A stretch of 21,732 nt of DNA, taken from IMG/VR virus record IMGVR_UViG_3300015371_000212, positions 1-21,732 of that record. One strand, written 5' to 3'. The notes under the pieces were generated by a model. That model made no database searches. It worked only from the letters and a program-made list of their open reading frames with translations, and was not told the DNA's origin. The position numbers were made by a program, and so were the translations under genes. Of this stretch, positions 13,984-21,016 are shown piece by piece; position 1 is the stretch's first letter, and the number at the start of each line of letters is the position of its first letter. The DNA is from a virus.

Positions 13984-15429
13984 CTATGCGAGCTTGAGGG
14001 TGCGGAACGCGTTCGCGTCCACAACCTTAGCGCCGTTACGCCAGTACGCGTACAAGCCGCGCTGACCAGTGGGCATGTTGTTGGTCACATCGAACAGGTG
14101 CGGGATCGTCTCGACTGCCATCCCGATCCTGTCGACGATGACGTAGTAGTTGAAGTCGCCGTACACGCCGATCAACTGACCCGTCGTCATCGTCGAGCTC
14201 ATCGCCGACGACTCGTACGCGGGCCGTCCAAGCAAGTTCGCCTGGAACTGGCCCGGACTCGGCACGTCCTGTGTTGCCAGCCCGCTCTTGAGCGTGTCGA
14301 TCCACAGGCCGGCGCCGCCGGCGGTGTCGAACTGCCTGATGCGGTTCGCGATTCCTGCGTTCATCACGAACACGCCCCTGGGCCTGAACCTCGGCCCGAG
14401 GGATGCTGACCAGTTGTAGATGTCGGCGATCACGATCGCGTTCGTCGCCGCCGCCGTGAACACGGTCGTTGCGCCGGTGATCACACCGAACGGCTCGTTC
14501 GTGCCGTTCCCGAGCGTGAACTTCGTCGCCTCGAGCTCGTCCTTCGCATCAGCGAGCAAACCGCCCATCTCGCTGGCGAAGCTGGGCCAGTCCATGCCGA
14601 TCTCGATCGAGAACGGAACGAACGCCCTTGCCTTCTCCGTGCTGATGGTTGGCTGTGCCAGCGTCGGAGCAGCGTCCGTCGCCGCTGTCGCCTCTGCGGC
14701 GTACGCGGCCGTGATGCCCGCCGAACTGACTCCGCGCCACTCGTCCACGCTGATGTTGATCACACGCGAAATGGAGCGGTACGGGTTGATCGCCAGGTTC
14801 GACGTGGGGATGATGGACGGGTCGAGCTCGAACGGAACCGCGAACCCGCCGGATGTTCCGGTCAGTGACGCGGCACGGCTGAACTCGAGCGCCCTTCCCT
14901 CCTCATGCGACAGGTAGGCGCCGCCGAGGTACTTCCCGAACGCCCGCTTGTACAACGGGCTGCCGGTGAGGAGCATGTGCCGCGACATGCGGCCCTCTTC
15001 GCCGTCGATGCGCTGCAACATGTCGTCGATGTGCTCCTGCACCTCTTCCGTCCGGTTCCTCGCTGACGGGAACTCGGCGTCCTCGAGCGCATACTTGGCA
15101 CGCTCTTTGAACTCCTTGCCGGCGACGGCCGGGTCTCGGAAGTCATGCCGGATCTGATCGAGGTCGAAGATGTCCGCCTTCGGCCTTGCGATCTGCGGAG
15201 CCTCGATCTTCTCGGTTCGGGTGTTGTCCGAAGCGAGCCCTTCGATCCGTTCCCGGCGAGCCTCGAGCTCAATCCGGGTCTGGTACTCCTCGATCTGCTT
15301 GTTCAGGTTGTTCCAACGTTCCTTGCCGCTTTCGTCGAAGCGCTTGCCGGCGTTCTCAGCCTCGAGATCCTTCAGCTGCAACTCCTTCTCCGCGCACTCG
15401 GAACGCAATGTCTCTAGGACAGATGCCAT
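13984..15429 (-). CDS. Major capsid protein, HK97 fold, with N-terminal scaffolding domain
   Basis: A 481-aa protein. Residues 1-70 form a coiled coil (ETLRSECAEKELQLKDLEAEN ... LNKQIEEYQTRIELEARRERIEG), the delta/scaffold domain normally removed by the prohead protease. Residues about 160-481 carry HK97-type features: SRAASLTGTSGGFAVPFELDP near the start of the mature fold, SISRVINISVDEW, the AKDELEATKFTLGNGTNEPFGVIT helix and loop, and GVYGDFNYYVIVDRIGMAVE near the end. The ATG at 15429 overlaps the protease gene by 16 bp and has GGGAGG upstream. The protease next door, the portal and the size all fit. The exact cleavage site cannot be read from sequence. Confidence 0.92.
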   Translation of the reverse strand: MASVLETLRSECAEKELQLKDLEAENAGKRFDESGKERWNNLNKQIEEYQTRIELEARRERIEGLASDNTRTEKIEAPQIARPKADIFDLDQIRHDFRDPAVAGKEFKERAKYALEDAEFPSARNRTEEVQEHIDDMLQRIDGEEGRMSRHMLLTGSPLYKRAFGKYLGGAYLSHEEGRALEFSRAASLTGTSGGFAVPFELDPSIIPTSNLAINPYRSISRVINISVDEWRGVSSAGITAAYAAEATAATDAAPTLAQPTISTEKARAFVPFSIEIGMDWPSFASEMGGLLADAKDELEATKFTLGNGTNEPFGVITGATTVFTAAATNAIVIADIYNWSASLGPRFRPRGVFVMNAGIANRIRQFDTAGGAGLWIDTLKSGLATQDVPSPGQFQANLLGRPAYESSAMSSTMTTGQLIGVYGDFNYYVIVDRIGMAVETIPHLFDVTNNMPTGQRGLYAYWRNGAKVVDANAFRTLKLA

Positions 15430-16142
15430 GATGGTTTCGCCTCCCTTCTAATGTTTGGCTCTGCGTCTGAGTGCTGCGGCTCACCAGCCTCGGGAGTGGA
15501 TGCCTCCGGCTCCGTCGGGGCGAGTGCTGCGGCTCGTATTCCCTCCAACAAAAGCTGAAGCCGCTCATCACTGGCGACCAGGCTTCTGAGGAGAAACTCG
15601 TCTGTGGCCGACCGGATCCCGGCCGTCGTGCCCTTATAGGCGGGGATCGGCGTCGGGCCGAACTCTTTCACCTTCAACTCCGTCATCGTCACCTCTGGCA
15701 GCCCCTTCGGGTTCCAAGAGGAACGCGTCGGTCTCATCACCGCGTCCTCCTTGACAACGTCGAACTTGTATGAAGAGCCGTACAGTCCCGCTTCGAGCCC
15801 CGGAAGGAGCGAGCGGATCTCCGGCGTATCGAACAAATCCACCTCATACGACGTGTCAGCGTTCAACGAGCGAATCGGCCCGAGAACCTGCACCCCGAAC
15901 CTCGGATCGAGGCCGTGGTGGAACAGGACACGCATGTTCTGCACCGATTCCGTGATCGTCTTCTCGAACGCGCCCGGTGCGGTGCGTTCGAAGTAGTGCC
16001 CTTCGATCATGCTGTTGATTTCCGTCCATTCGCCGGGGGCTGCGAACTGGCCGTGCAGGGTCGGCATCCCCTCGCCTTCAGCTGTGCGGACACCGATCCC
16101 GGACGTGTCGACGCGGATCAGGTCTTCGTGTGGTCTATCCAT
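15414..16142 (-). CDS. Prohead (head maturation) protease, HK97 type
   Basis: A 242-aa serine protease of the U35/S78 type that removes scaffolding regions during head maturation. The VLFHHG motif (His75/His76) supplies the catalytic histidine, and GLYGSSYKF (Ser123/Ser124) the nucleophile region. The closing segment TELKVKEFGPTPIPAYKGT matches the family's E-x-S-x-V ... P-A-Y strand. The last 60 residues are a charged, Pro/Glu-rich tail that may be auto-removed or act in assembly. ATG 16142 lies 5 nt after late motif copy 4 with only a weak AAGAG upstream. Its end overlaps the capsid gene start, so capsid translation may be partly coupled. Confidence 0.9.
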   Translation of the reverse strand: MDRPHEDLIRVDTSGIGVRTAEGEGMPTLHGQFAAPGEWTEINSMIEGHYFERTAPGAFEKTITESVQNMRVLFHHGLDPRFGVQVLGPIRSLNADTSYEVDLFDTPEIRSLLPGLEAGLYGSSYKFDVVKEDAVMRPTRSSWNPKGLPEVTMTELKVKEFGPTPIPAYKGTTAGIRSATDEFLLRSLVASDERLQLLLEGIRAAALAPTEPEASTPEAGEPQHSDAEPNIRREAKPSWHLS

Positions 16143-16147
16143 ACTCT

Positions 16148-16160
16148 TGTTCTACGGCTA
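16148..16160 (-). promoter_or_regulatory. Late motif copy 4 (TAGCCGTAGAACA)
   Basis: The first three bases are the portal stop codon and the protease ATG (16142) follows 5 nt after the motif. It sits in the only non-overlapping junction between terminase and capsid genes. Confidence 0.6.
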
Positions 16161-17537
16161 ACCCGGAGGCAGCATCGGCATCGCGGCCGGATCGCCTGTT
16201 CCGTTGGACGGCTGACCGGCCCCGGCGGGCTGCAACTGCACACTGAACAGGCCCGTGTGCTGCAGCCGCTTCAGATCACCGGACGTGACCGCGTCAACGA
16301 CGGAGGCGGGCTCGTAGCCGGCGTCGATCAGGGACTTGGTGGCGGCGGCCTGCATCTGCTGAACCTCCGCCCTGTCCTTGATGTCTTCCTGCAACGCGGG
16401 AATGTCGCGGTCGTCGTACCACAGCTGCGCAGCCGGCGGCGTCGGAATCAGGGTTTGCAGGCTCGCGGCGGCGTTCTGCCACAACCAGCGGATCGTCCCA
16501 TCCACAAACCGCCGTCTAGCCTGCCCGTAATTACTGTACGTGGCTGAGGCGAGGCCCTCTGAGAAGCCGGCGACGATCGGCGGAACCCCGGCCGCAGCGG
16601 CAATCCGTGTCTCGCCGGCGCCAATGATGGCTTTCATGTCCGAATCGGTGAAGTTCGTCCCGAGCGGTGTCGCATCGACCGCAGCCCTCAGGAAGATGCT
16701 TTTGGCGACGTTGCTGCCGCCCTCGTGCTGGCCCCGGTAGGCGGCCACGAACTCCTCGAACCGCTCCTGCGTCATGCTGGCTTTGTCGATCTGGAACAGG
16801 AAGTTATGCGAGCCGCCATGCTGCAAGAAGTCGATCTTGTGATCGCGGAACCCCGAGTCGGCCATGATCTCCCGGACAATCGGCGTCATCCACGACATCC
16901 CCCGGTAGCACGCCAACGGATCCGGCAACGGCGCGTAATGCGCCACCTGCTCACGCACGTACCCGACAGGGTCATTGCCCGACGCGATGCCGCCGGGCCA
17001 GTACGCGTACCCCTCAACCACAGCGTCCGGATCCTCTTCGCCGTAGCCGGATAGGACGATGGCGCACCAGTCGGGGCGGAGGCGTTTCAGGTAGTCGCCC
17101 TGCCTGACAATGAAACTGTTGCCGGCCAGGCTGATGTCGAGCTCCATTCGCGCCAACAGGTCGCTCGTCGTCCTGCCTGGTTCGGGCTCCTCGAGCGGCA
17201 CCAGATCGGCGTTCCCGAAATACTCGCCAGGCCTCCCGGATTGCAGCCGGCGGAACTGGAACCTGGCCTGCGAAAACACCTGAAGTCTCGACAGGATGCA
17301 GGCGAACACGATCCCGTTCCCCATATACCCGGCACCGGAGTAGCCGCGGATGTCCTGCTGGATCTCCTCCAGCTTCTTGTCCGAGTACGTCGGGCCGAGC
17401 CCGAACAACGGGTAGAAGCTGTTCTGGTACTGGAAGTACTCGCCGTACTGCTGCAACGACAACGGAACACCCGAACGCACACGCTCAGGCGCCGTGAGGT
17501 CACGCACAACCCCGATCTGGTCAGGGCCGTATCTCAT
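16158..17537 (-). CDS. Portal protein, HK97 family
   Basis: A 459-aa protein that forms the dodecameric DNA-entry ring at one capsid vertex. Supporting segments are GNGIVFACILSRLQVFSQARFQF (wing/clip opening), LLARMELDISLAGNSFIV, the PLACYRGMSWMTPIVREIMAD helix, KASMTQERFEEFVAAYRG and AAAGVPPIVAGFSEGLASATYSNYGQARRRFVDGTI, all typical of HK97-type portals. ATG 17537 was chosen because it overlaps the stop of the zinc-finger gene as ATGA; a start 11 codons earlier is possible but lacks that fit. The Pro/Gly-rich C-terminus is probably disordered. It lies directly upstream of the protease gene, the standard order. Confidence 0.9.
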   Translation of the reverse strand: MRYGPDQIGVVRDLTAPERVRSGVPLSLQQYGEYFQYQNSFYPLFGLGPTYSDKKLEEIQQDIRGYSGAGYMGNGIVFACILSRLQVFSQARFQFRRLQSGRPGEYFGNADLVPLEEPEPGRTTSDLLARMELDISLAGNSFIVRQGDYLKRLRPDWCAIVLSGYGEEDPDAVVEGYAYWPGGIASGNDPVGYVREQVAHYAPLPDPLACYRGMSWMTPIVREIMADSGFRDHKIDFLQHGGSHNFLFQIDKASMTQERFEEFVAAYRGQHEGGSNVAKSIFLRAAVDATPLGTNFTDSDMKAIIGAGETRIAAAAGVPPIVAGFSEGLASATYSNYGQARRRFVDGTIRWLWQNAAASLQTLIPTPPAAQLWYDDRDIPALQEDIKDRAEVQQMQAAATKSLIDAGYEPASVVDAVTSGDLKRLQHTGLFSVQLQPAGAGQPSNGTGDPAAMPMLPPG

Positions 17538-17704
17538 ACGACAAGCCCCGTTTCCTTGCGTCGACGACACGCCTTTTGCCTACACGCTTCTCCGCAGAAA
17601 ACAGCTTGTGGACGGTAAGTCAACAGGGATTTTCCGCACATCCAGCAAAGGTGGCACGCAATGTCGGTGCGCATCTTTCCTACCATCGGGCTACGCCTTC
17701 TCAT
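17534..17704 (-). CDS. Small zinc-finger protein between terminase and portal
   Basis: A 56-aa basic protein with a four-cysteine zinc site: C-W-M-C-G-K, then F-C-G-E-A-C-R-Q-K-A-C-R-R-R-K after 15 residues. This C-x2-C ... C-x3-C pattern with a basic tail is seen in small phage proteins encoded at the terminase/portal junction. ATG 17704 overlaps the terminase TGA (ATGA). Internal ATGs at 17686 and 17674 are alternatives, the last with a better GGTAGGAA site. Its stop overlaps the portal start (ATGA). A nucleic-acid-binding role in packaging is plausible but not shown. Confidence 0.78.
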   Translation of the reverse strand: MRRRSPMVGKMRTDIACHLCWMCGKSLLTYRPQAVFCGEACRQKACRRRKETGLVV

Positions 17705-19125
17705 ACGAGCGCGAACCCTCCACTGGAAACCTTGGACGCTGACCACAGTGCGAACGTCGCCGCCACCAAAGGGGTGATGTCGATCGTGGAGCGTTTCCGC
17801 GCCCACGCCCACGAATCACCCAAATCCCGCGACTGGGCCCCTCTGAGCGCGGAACGGATCTCTGACGAGCCCAAGTGCACCATTTCCTGCTCGTTGACGA
17901 GGTCGACGAGGAACCCGCACGCGCGCCCGTACTCCTGCGCCGTCATCTCGACAACCTGCACGTCCATCTCCTCAAGCTCCGGGATCAGCGCGGCAGCGGG
18001 GCCGCGGCCGTCACAGACGAACTCAACCACGTCATGATCCCTGCTCAACCCTAAAAGCCTGTCTTTGAGCCAGCCGGTGCCGGGCTGATGGTCGACGATC
18101 TCCATATGCAGCTTGTCTTCGCCGTTGCGGCCGGCCACCGCGATCGCCGCCGAGGAACGGGCGGGGCTGATGTCGAACGCGAAACACACCGGGCTGACGA
18201 TCTCCGACGCCGAATCGACCAGCTGATCCCACTTCTTCACGCTCACCGGGCCGTCATCACCGTCAGCACTAGGCCAGTCACCGACGCCCAGCCGTTCAAC
18301 GGCGAAAGATCTAGGGTCGAGCTCGCGCATCTCAGCCGCCACATACTCCGGGCTGATCCTGATCCCCAACGCCGGGTTGGCCTGCGCCCACAACTTCTGA
18401 TCAGCGGCCTGGGCCTCCTCGAGCTCGTCCGGCTTCTCCGCATCCACGCTCCACTCGAAGTACGCCAAACGCGGATCCTCACCCGCCAACGCGCGCTGCC
18501 GCACCCTCGCGAACACGTTCCCGTCGGGCATCGACTCCTGATCCACCGCCGAGCCGGTGTACCAGACCTGCGGATCCGGCTGCGCCGAAATCACAGGGAG
18601 GATCGAGCTCATCGACGCCTCGGGAATGTCCATCGCCTCATCGAAAATCACCGGCGACCCCGAGAAGCCGCGCCCACCGCGGCCCGTCCTAGTGCGGAAC
18701 CGGATGCGGTTGCCGTTCTTGAACTCGATCACCTCCTTACCCACGCCACGCCAAACATGCTTCACCTTCCGCTTCAACACCGGCGTATCCTCGATCAGAT
18801 CATCCAACCGGCGAAAACCCTCCAGCGACGTGTCGGAAAGGTGCGCTGAATGGATCAGCAACCGCTCGTCGAGGATCGTCGGCCCGATCAGCTCGCGAAT
18901 CTCCAAAATCCCGTTCTTGCCGTTCTGCCGTGCCGCGCACACACCCACCGCAAAAGCAGCCCACTTCCCCGCCTTCCGCTTCAAAGACTGCCGTAGCACC
19001 ATCAACTGCCACGGATCCAGCGTCACACCAACCTCAGCAATGAACCGGACAACCTCCGGCCAGCGCGGATGATCCCGGCCACCCGCCGGCACCACCATCA
19101 CCCGCGGCCTCTGCCGACCTACCAC
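17701..19125 (-). CDS. terL: Terminase large subunit (packaging ATPase and nuclease)
   Basis: A 474-aa motor protein of DNA packaging. The ATPase domain has a Walker A variant in CAARQNGKN (residues 63-71) and a Walker B motif VIFDEAMD (159-166). The RNase-H-like nuclease domain follows, with candidate metal ligands Asp318 in CFAFDIS and Asp372 in FVCDGRG. The closing ITPLVAATFALWSAS helix is typical. GTG 19125 overlaps the HNH gene stop by 7 bp; no strong ribosome binding site is visible, so translation is probably coupled. Neighbouring HNH and portal genes fit a cos-type packaging module, although no cos site was identified. No small terminase gene was found beside it. Confidence 0.93.
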   Translation of the reverse strand: MVGRQRPRVMVVPAGGRDHPRWPEVVRFIAEVGVTLDPWQLMVLRQSLKRKAGKWAAFAVGVCAARQNGKNGILEIRELIGPTILDERLLIHSAHLSDTSLEGFRRLDDLIEDTPVLKRKVKHVWRGVGKEVIEFKNGNRIRFRTRTGRGGRGFSGSPVIFDEAMDIPEASMSSILPVISAQPDPQVWYTGSAVDQESMPDGNVFARVRQRALAGEDPRLAYFEWSVDAEKPDELEEAQAADQKLWAQANPALGIRISPEYVAAEMRELDPRSFAVERLGVGDWPSADGDDGPVSVKKWDQLVDSASEIVSPVCFAFDISPARSSAAIAVAGRNGEDKLHMEIVDHQPGTGWLKDRLLGLSRDHDVVEFVCDGRGPAAALIPELEEMDVQVVEMTAQEYGRACGFLVDLVNEQEMVHLGSSEIRSALRGAQSRDLGDSWAWARKRSTIDITPLVAATFALWSASKVSSGGFALV

Positions 19126-19361
19126 CGACGGCTAACCCGCCTCACAGCACGGCCCGCGGTCGCACGGTTACACGCACGATGCTCCGGCCCCACATACCGC
19201 GACCGGTCATCATCATCATGCCCGAGATCCCACGGCTCACCCGGAACAATCACCCGGCCGCACCGCGCACACGCCACGCCACCCTCCGCAACCCGGCGAG
19301 CCCAACCCGCCCGCAAAACCTGATGACGCCGACCATAACCCCGACGCGACGTCGCCTTCAC
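19119..19361 (-). CDS. HNH endonuclease, packaging-associated
   Basis: An 80-aa protein with the HNH core: ACARCGRVIVPGEPWDLGHDDDD ... RYVGPEHRACNRATAG. Two C-x2-C-like cysteine sites (CARC, and C in HRACNRA) would hold a structural zinc, and the D-L-G-H ... E-H-R-x-C-N-R part forms the beta-beta-alpha metal active site. HNH genes adjacent to terL are known to be needed for cos cleavage in several phages. The start GTG 19361 has GGTGGGG upstream and overlaps the stop of a possible 63-codon gene (GTGA). The same frame is open to ATG 19553, which would add 64 low-complexity residues. The shorter form fits the usual family size. Confidence 0.85.
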   Translation of the reverse strand: MKATSRRGYGRRHQVLRAGWARRVAEGGVACARCGRVIVPGEPWDLGHDDDDRSRYVGPEHRACNRATAGRAVRRVSRRW

Positions 19362-19549
19362 GTTGCCCCACCACGCAACACCGTGTGGAAAAAAACTGAC
19401 AGGGCTGGGGTCATTTTGCCGTGTTTTTTCGCGGTGGCCCTCCCCCCCCGCCGTGGTGTTGTCGGTGTTGTGAACGTTGTCTTGTCGCGCAACGTTCTGT
19501 TTTTCGTTTTCGTTTGTTGCCTTGGCAGGCGTTGGCTTGTGTGTTGCAT
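19358..19549 (-). CDS. Possible small basic protein or translated leader upstream of the HNH gene
   Basis: A 63-codon frame from ATG 19549, very rich in Thr, Lys and Arg (QTKTKNRTLRDKTTFTTPTTP), with no recognised domain. In its favour, late motif copy 5 precedes it with nearly the same spacing as copy 2 has to a real gene, and its stop overlaps the HNH GTG exactly as GTGA. Against it are low-complexity composition and homopolymer runs (G8 at 19442-19449 and T7 at 19389-19395, minus strand), which look more like untranslated leader. A longer HNH gene starting at 19553 is the competing reading of the same DNA. Confidence 0.35.
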   Translation of the reverse strand: MQHTSQRLPRQQTKTKNRTLRDKTTFTTPTTPRRGGRATAKKHGKMTPALSVFFHTVLRGGAT

Positions 19550-19553
19550 GCAT

Positions 19554-19566
19554 GGTTGTACGGCTA
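19554..19566 (-). promoter_or_regulatory. Late motif copy 5 (TAGCCGTACAACC)
   Basis: This copy begins directly after a 6-bp hairpin and precedes ATG 19553 (0 nt) and ATG 19549 (4 nt). It heads the packaging block. The 13 bases are identical to copy 2. Confidence 0.6.
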
Positions 19567-19582
19567 GCAGGCTGCTGCCTGC
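19567..19582. terminator. Short hairpin after the sigma-like gene
   Basis: GCAGGC-TGCT-GCCTGC is a perfect 6-bp stem with a 4-nt loop (a seventh A-T pair is possible), starting right after the TGA at 19585-19583. No T-run follows. It may be a weak terminator or part of the boundary signal together with motif copy 5. Confidence 0.4.
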
Positions 19583-19744
19583 TCAGTGGGCTTGTGCGCG
19601 TAGCTCGTCACGCAGCATGGTCATGCGCTGCCGCACCCATCCCACTGTCATGCTGTGGTGTTGGGCTAGTTCTTTCTCTGAGTAGCCGTCTCGCATCGGC
19701 GTCGCTATATGCACCAGCGTCCACAATGCCGGCGTCGACAGCAA
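19583..19744 (-). CDS. C-terminal helix-turn-helix part of the split sigma-like protein (+1 frame)
   Basis: This frame encodes ALWTLVHIATPMRDGYSEKELAQ followed by SMTVGWVRQRMTMLRDELRAQ, a helix-turn-helix that resembles sigma region 4: S-E-K-E-L-A-Q as the first helix and V-G-W-V-R-Q-R as the recognition helix. It has no sensible start of its own near the domain; the frame is open upstream to 19978, but there it reads as Ser/Pro-rich low complexity. It is best understood as the continuation of the upstream frame after a one-base forward shift near the GGGG at 19745-19748. It ends in TGA before the short hairpin. Confidence 0.65.
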   Translation of the reverse strand: MLSTPALWTLVHIATPMRDGYSEKELAQHHSMTVGWVRQRMTMLRDELRAQAH

Positions 19745-20066
19745 CCCCGGGTTGATCGTCGAGGGGGACGAGCTTGACTGTGGGGCGTTCATACACCCCC
19801 CCTTTGAAGACCCACCGGGTGCGGGGGGTGTTGATGCGGCCCCTCCATTCAGCTGCCCGGGCTCTGAGCGTGGTGCCGGCGTACGTGCTGAACAGGATGT
19901 TGCGCTGCTCGAAGCGTTGGCTGAGGATCCAGCATTCTTCGATGAGGTAGGTGAGGAGCTCTTCGTGCTGATGCTCATTCAGCCCTGGTGTGGTGCGGTG
20001 CACGATTGTGGCGCAGAACGCTTCAACATCGGTGATGTTATGCAACCGGAGGCGACCCTCGAGCAC
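19608..20066 (-). CDS. Sigma-factor-like protein, N-terminal frame (frameshifted)
   Basis: Starting at GTG 20066, the first 107 codons read HNITDVEAFCATIV ... EELLTYLIEECWILSQRF ... LFSTYAGTTLRARAAEWRG ... YERPTVKLVPLDD, which I recognise as the region-2-like part of sigma-factor-like proteins found in many environmental phages. After LDDQPG this frame becomes unconvincing (AVDAGIVDAGAYSDADARR ...) and stops at 19608, whereas the expected C-terminal helix-turn-helix is intact in the +1 frame. Joined at the GGGG, the two parts give 160 aa, a plausible full length. TACGAT lies 6 nt before the GTG, so a leaderless transcript is possible. The gene may be broken, mis-assembled or recoded. Confidence 0.65.
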   Translation of the reverse strand: MLEGRLRLHNITDVEAFCATIVHRTTPGLNEHQHEELLTYLIEECWILSQRFEQRNILFSTYAGTTLRARAAEWRGRINTPRTRWVFKGGVYERPTVKLVPLDDQPGVAVDAGIVDAGAYSDADARRLLRERTSPTPQHDSGMGAAAHDHAA

Positions 20067-20097
20067 CCCCGAATCGTATTACCCGTGACGGATGGGC

Positions 20098-20268
20098 TCA
20101 CACCGCGTGTCGATGTTCAGCACGAATCTCCTCATACCCAGGTGGCGGACAGTCGCACTCACGGATACGCGCCTCGCCGTTCAACTGCATCGGCTGGTAG
20201 CGGCCACAGTTAGGGCAATACGACTCATCGGGTGGTCGTCGTGGCGGTGTCTTGTCGGGGCTAGCCAC
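20098..20268 (-). CDS. Small zinc-ribbon protein
   Basis: A 56-aa protein with one zinc site: Y-C-P-N-C-G-R in the middle and E-C-D-C-P-P-P after 16 residues (C-x2-C ... C-x-C). The N-terminal part (ASPDKTPPRRPPDE) is Pro/Arg-rich. GTG 20268 has GGATAGGG upstream and overlaps the methyltransferase stop by 8 bp. The first codons lie in an 18-bp direct repeat whose other copy stands directly after the lysozyme-like gene; there the repeat also begins with GTG in the same frame (V-R-P-D-K-T-P). The gene therefore seems to have lost and regained its start when the methyltransferase gene was inserted. Function unknown. Confidence 0.7.
   Translation of the reverse strand: MASPDKTPPRRPPDESYCPNCGRYQPMQLNGEARIRECDCPPPGYEEIRAEHRHAV
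20244..20261. repeat. 18-bp direct repeat, left copy
   Basis: The plus-strand sequence GCGGTGTCTTGTCGGGGC is identical to 21045-21062; with one mismatch it extends 3 bp further left. It lies in the first codons of the zinc-ribbon gene, touching the last base of the methyltransferase gene. Confidence 0.9.
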
Positions 20269-21016
20269 GCGCCCTATCCAGTTTTCGTTGAAGCCTGGCG
20301 TAACGCTCCTCAGCACCATGATCCGGGGACGGGAACGGCCTAACGTGCATGAGCAACTGCTTCCCGATGAACTCCGTATAGGCGGGCGGCACCGCTTCAC
20401 TGAGCTCTTCCAGCGTCATCCAGTCGATACCCATAGCCGCTTTCTGATCATCGAACGGGATGTCCCATGAGCCGATCTCCATCGTGCCCCTGACTAGGCC
20501 GCGGCTTGATCCTGTCCGCTGCTTAGACCTGCCTCCTGGGTAGCGGTCTTTCCCGTTCAGCAGGTGACGGCACGGCCACTCAGGGTCTTGTAGCGGCCAG
20601 TTCGTCTCGAACAGGCGGTGCCTCTGAATCTCCATCGGAGGATCGAACATCGTCCCGCACAACACGACCGGCTCCCACAGTGGGGCGCCATCGACATTCT
20701 CGATCACGTATGGCAAGCCAATCTCATACAGCAGCGCCCGTGTCTCTGCGATCAGATCGGGGTACTCGCCGACGTTGCCGGTGCGCTTGTACGCGGTGAA
20801 CGCCTGACAGGGCGGACTTGCATGGATTGCGTCGACCGTGTACGTCGCTGCGACGTCGAGGGCGTCACGGACAGACATGCGGAACGGGTAGTTCGGTTGC
20901 TTGACGATGTCCACACCCACCACCTCGAACCCAGCCCTGTGGTAGCCCATCGCAGCACCGCCGGCACCGCAGAACAGATCGAGTAGCCGGGGCTGGGAAG
21001 GGGAGGAACGTGTCAC
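20261..21016 (-). CDS. DNA (cytosine-5) methyltransferase
   Basis: A 251-aa enzyme that would transfer a methyl group from S-adenosylmethionine to cytosine C5 in DNA, most likely protecting phage DNA from restriction. Motif I LLDLFCGAGG (11-20) binds the cofactor, motif IV SPPCQ carries the catalytic Cys70, motif VI is ENV (106-108), motif VIII is QRHRLF (131-136), and motif X is PPAYTEFIGKQL (210-221). The target recognition region is short, so the recognition site cannot be read. GTG 21016 was chosen because the fold starts 10 residues later and because it overlaps (GTGA) a 17-codon leader frame; longer starts would run into the lysozyme-like gene. The gene is flanked by direct repeats. No partner restriction enzyme is present. 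Confidence 0.9.
   Translation of the reverse strand: MTRSSPSQPRLLDLFCGAGGAAMGYHRAGFEVVGVDIVKQPNYPFRMSVRDALDVAATYTVDAIHASPPCQAFTAYKRTGNVGEYPDLIAETRALLYEIGLPYVIENVDGAPLWEPVVLCGTMFDPPMEIQRHRLFETNWPLQDPEWPCRHLLNGKDRYPGGRSKQRTGSSRGLVRGTMEIGSWDIPFDDQKAAMGIDWMTLEELSEAVPPAYTEFIGKQLLMHVRPFPSPDHGAEERYARLQRKLDRARG

Noticed and set aside
19119-19553. A 144-aa HNH protein starting at ATG 19553
   Set aside because: The extra 64 residues are low complexity and unlike the family; a good ribosome binding site precedes GTG 19361. Kept as an alternative.
19796-19802. G7 run (minus strand) as the frameshift point in the sigma-like gene
   Set aside because: The original frame still gives family-like sequence (YERPTVKLVPLDD) downstream of this run, so the frame change must lie later, near 19745-19748.
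20217-20227. Plus-strand AATACGACTCA, similar to the core of a T7-type promoter
   Set aside because: It lies inside the zinc-ribbon gene on the strand opposite to all nearby genes, the rest of the promoter does not match and no phage RNA polymerase is visible.
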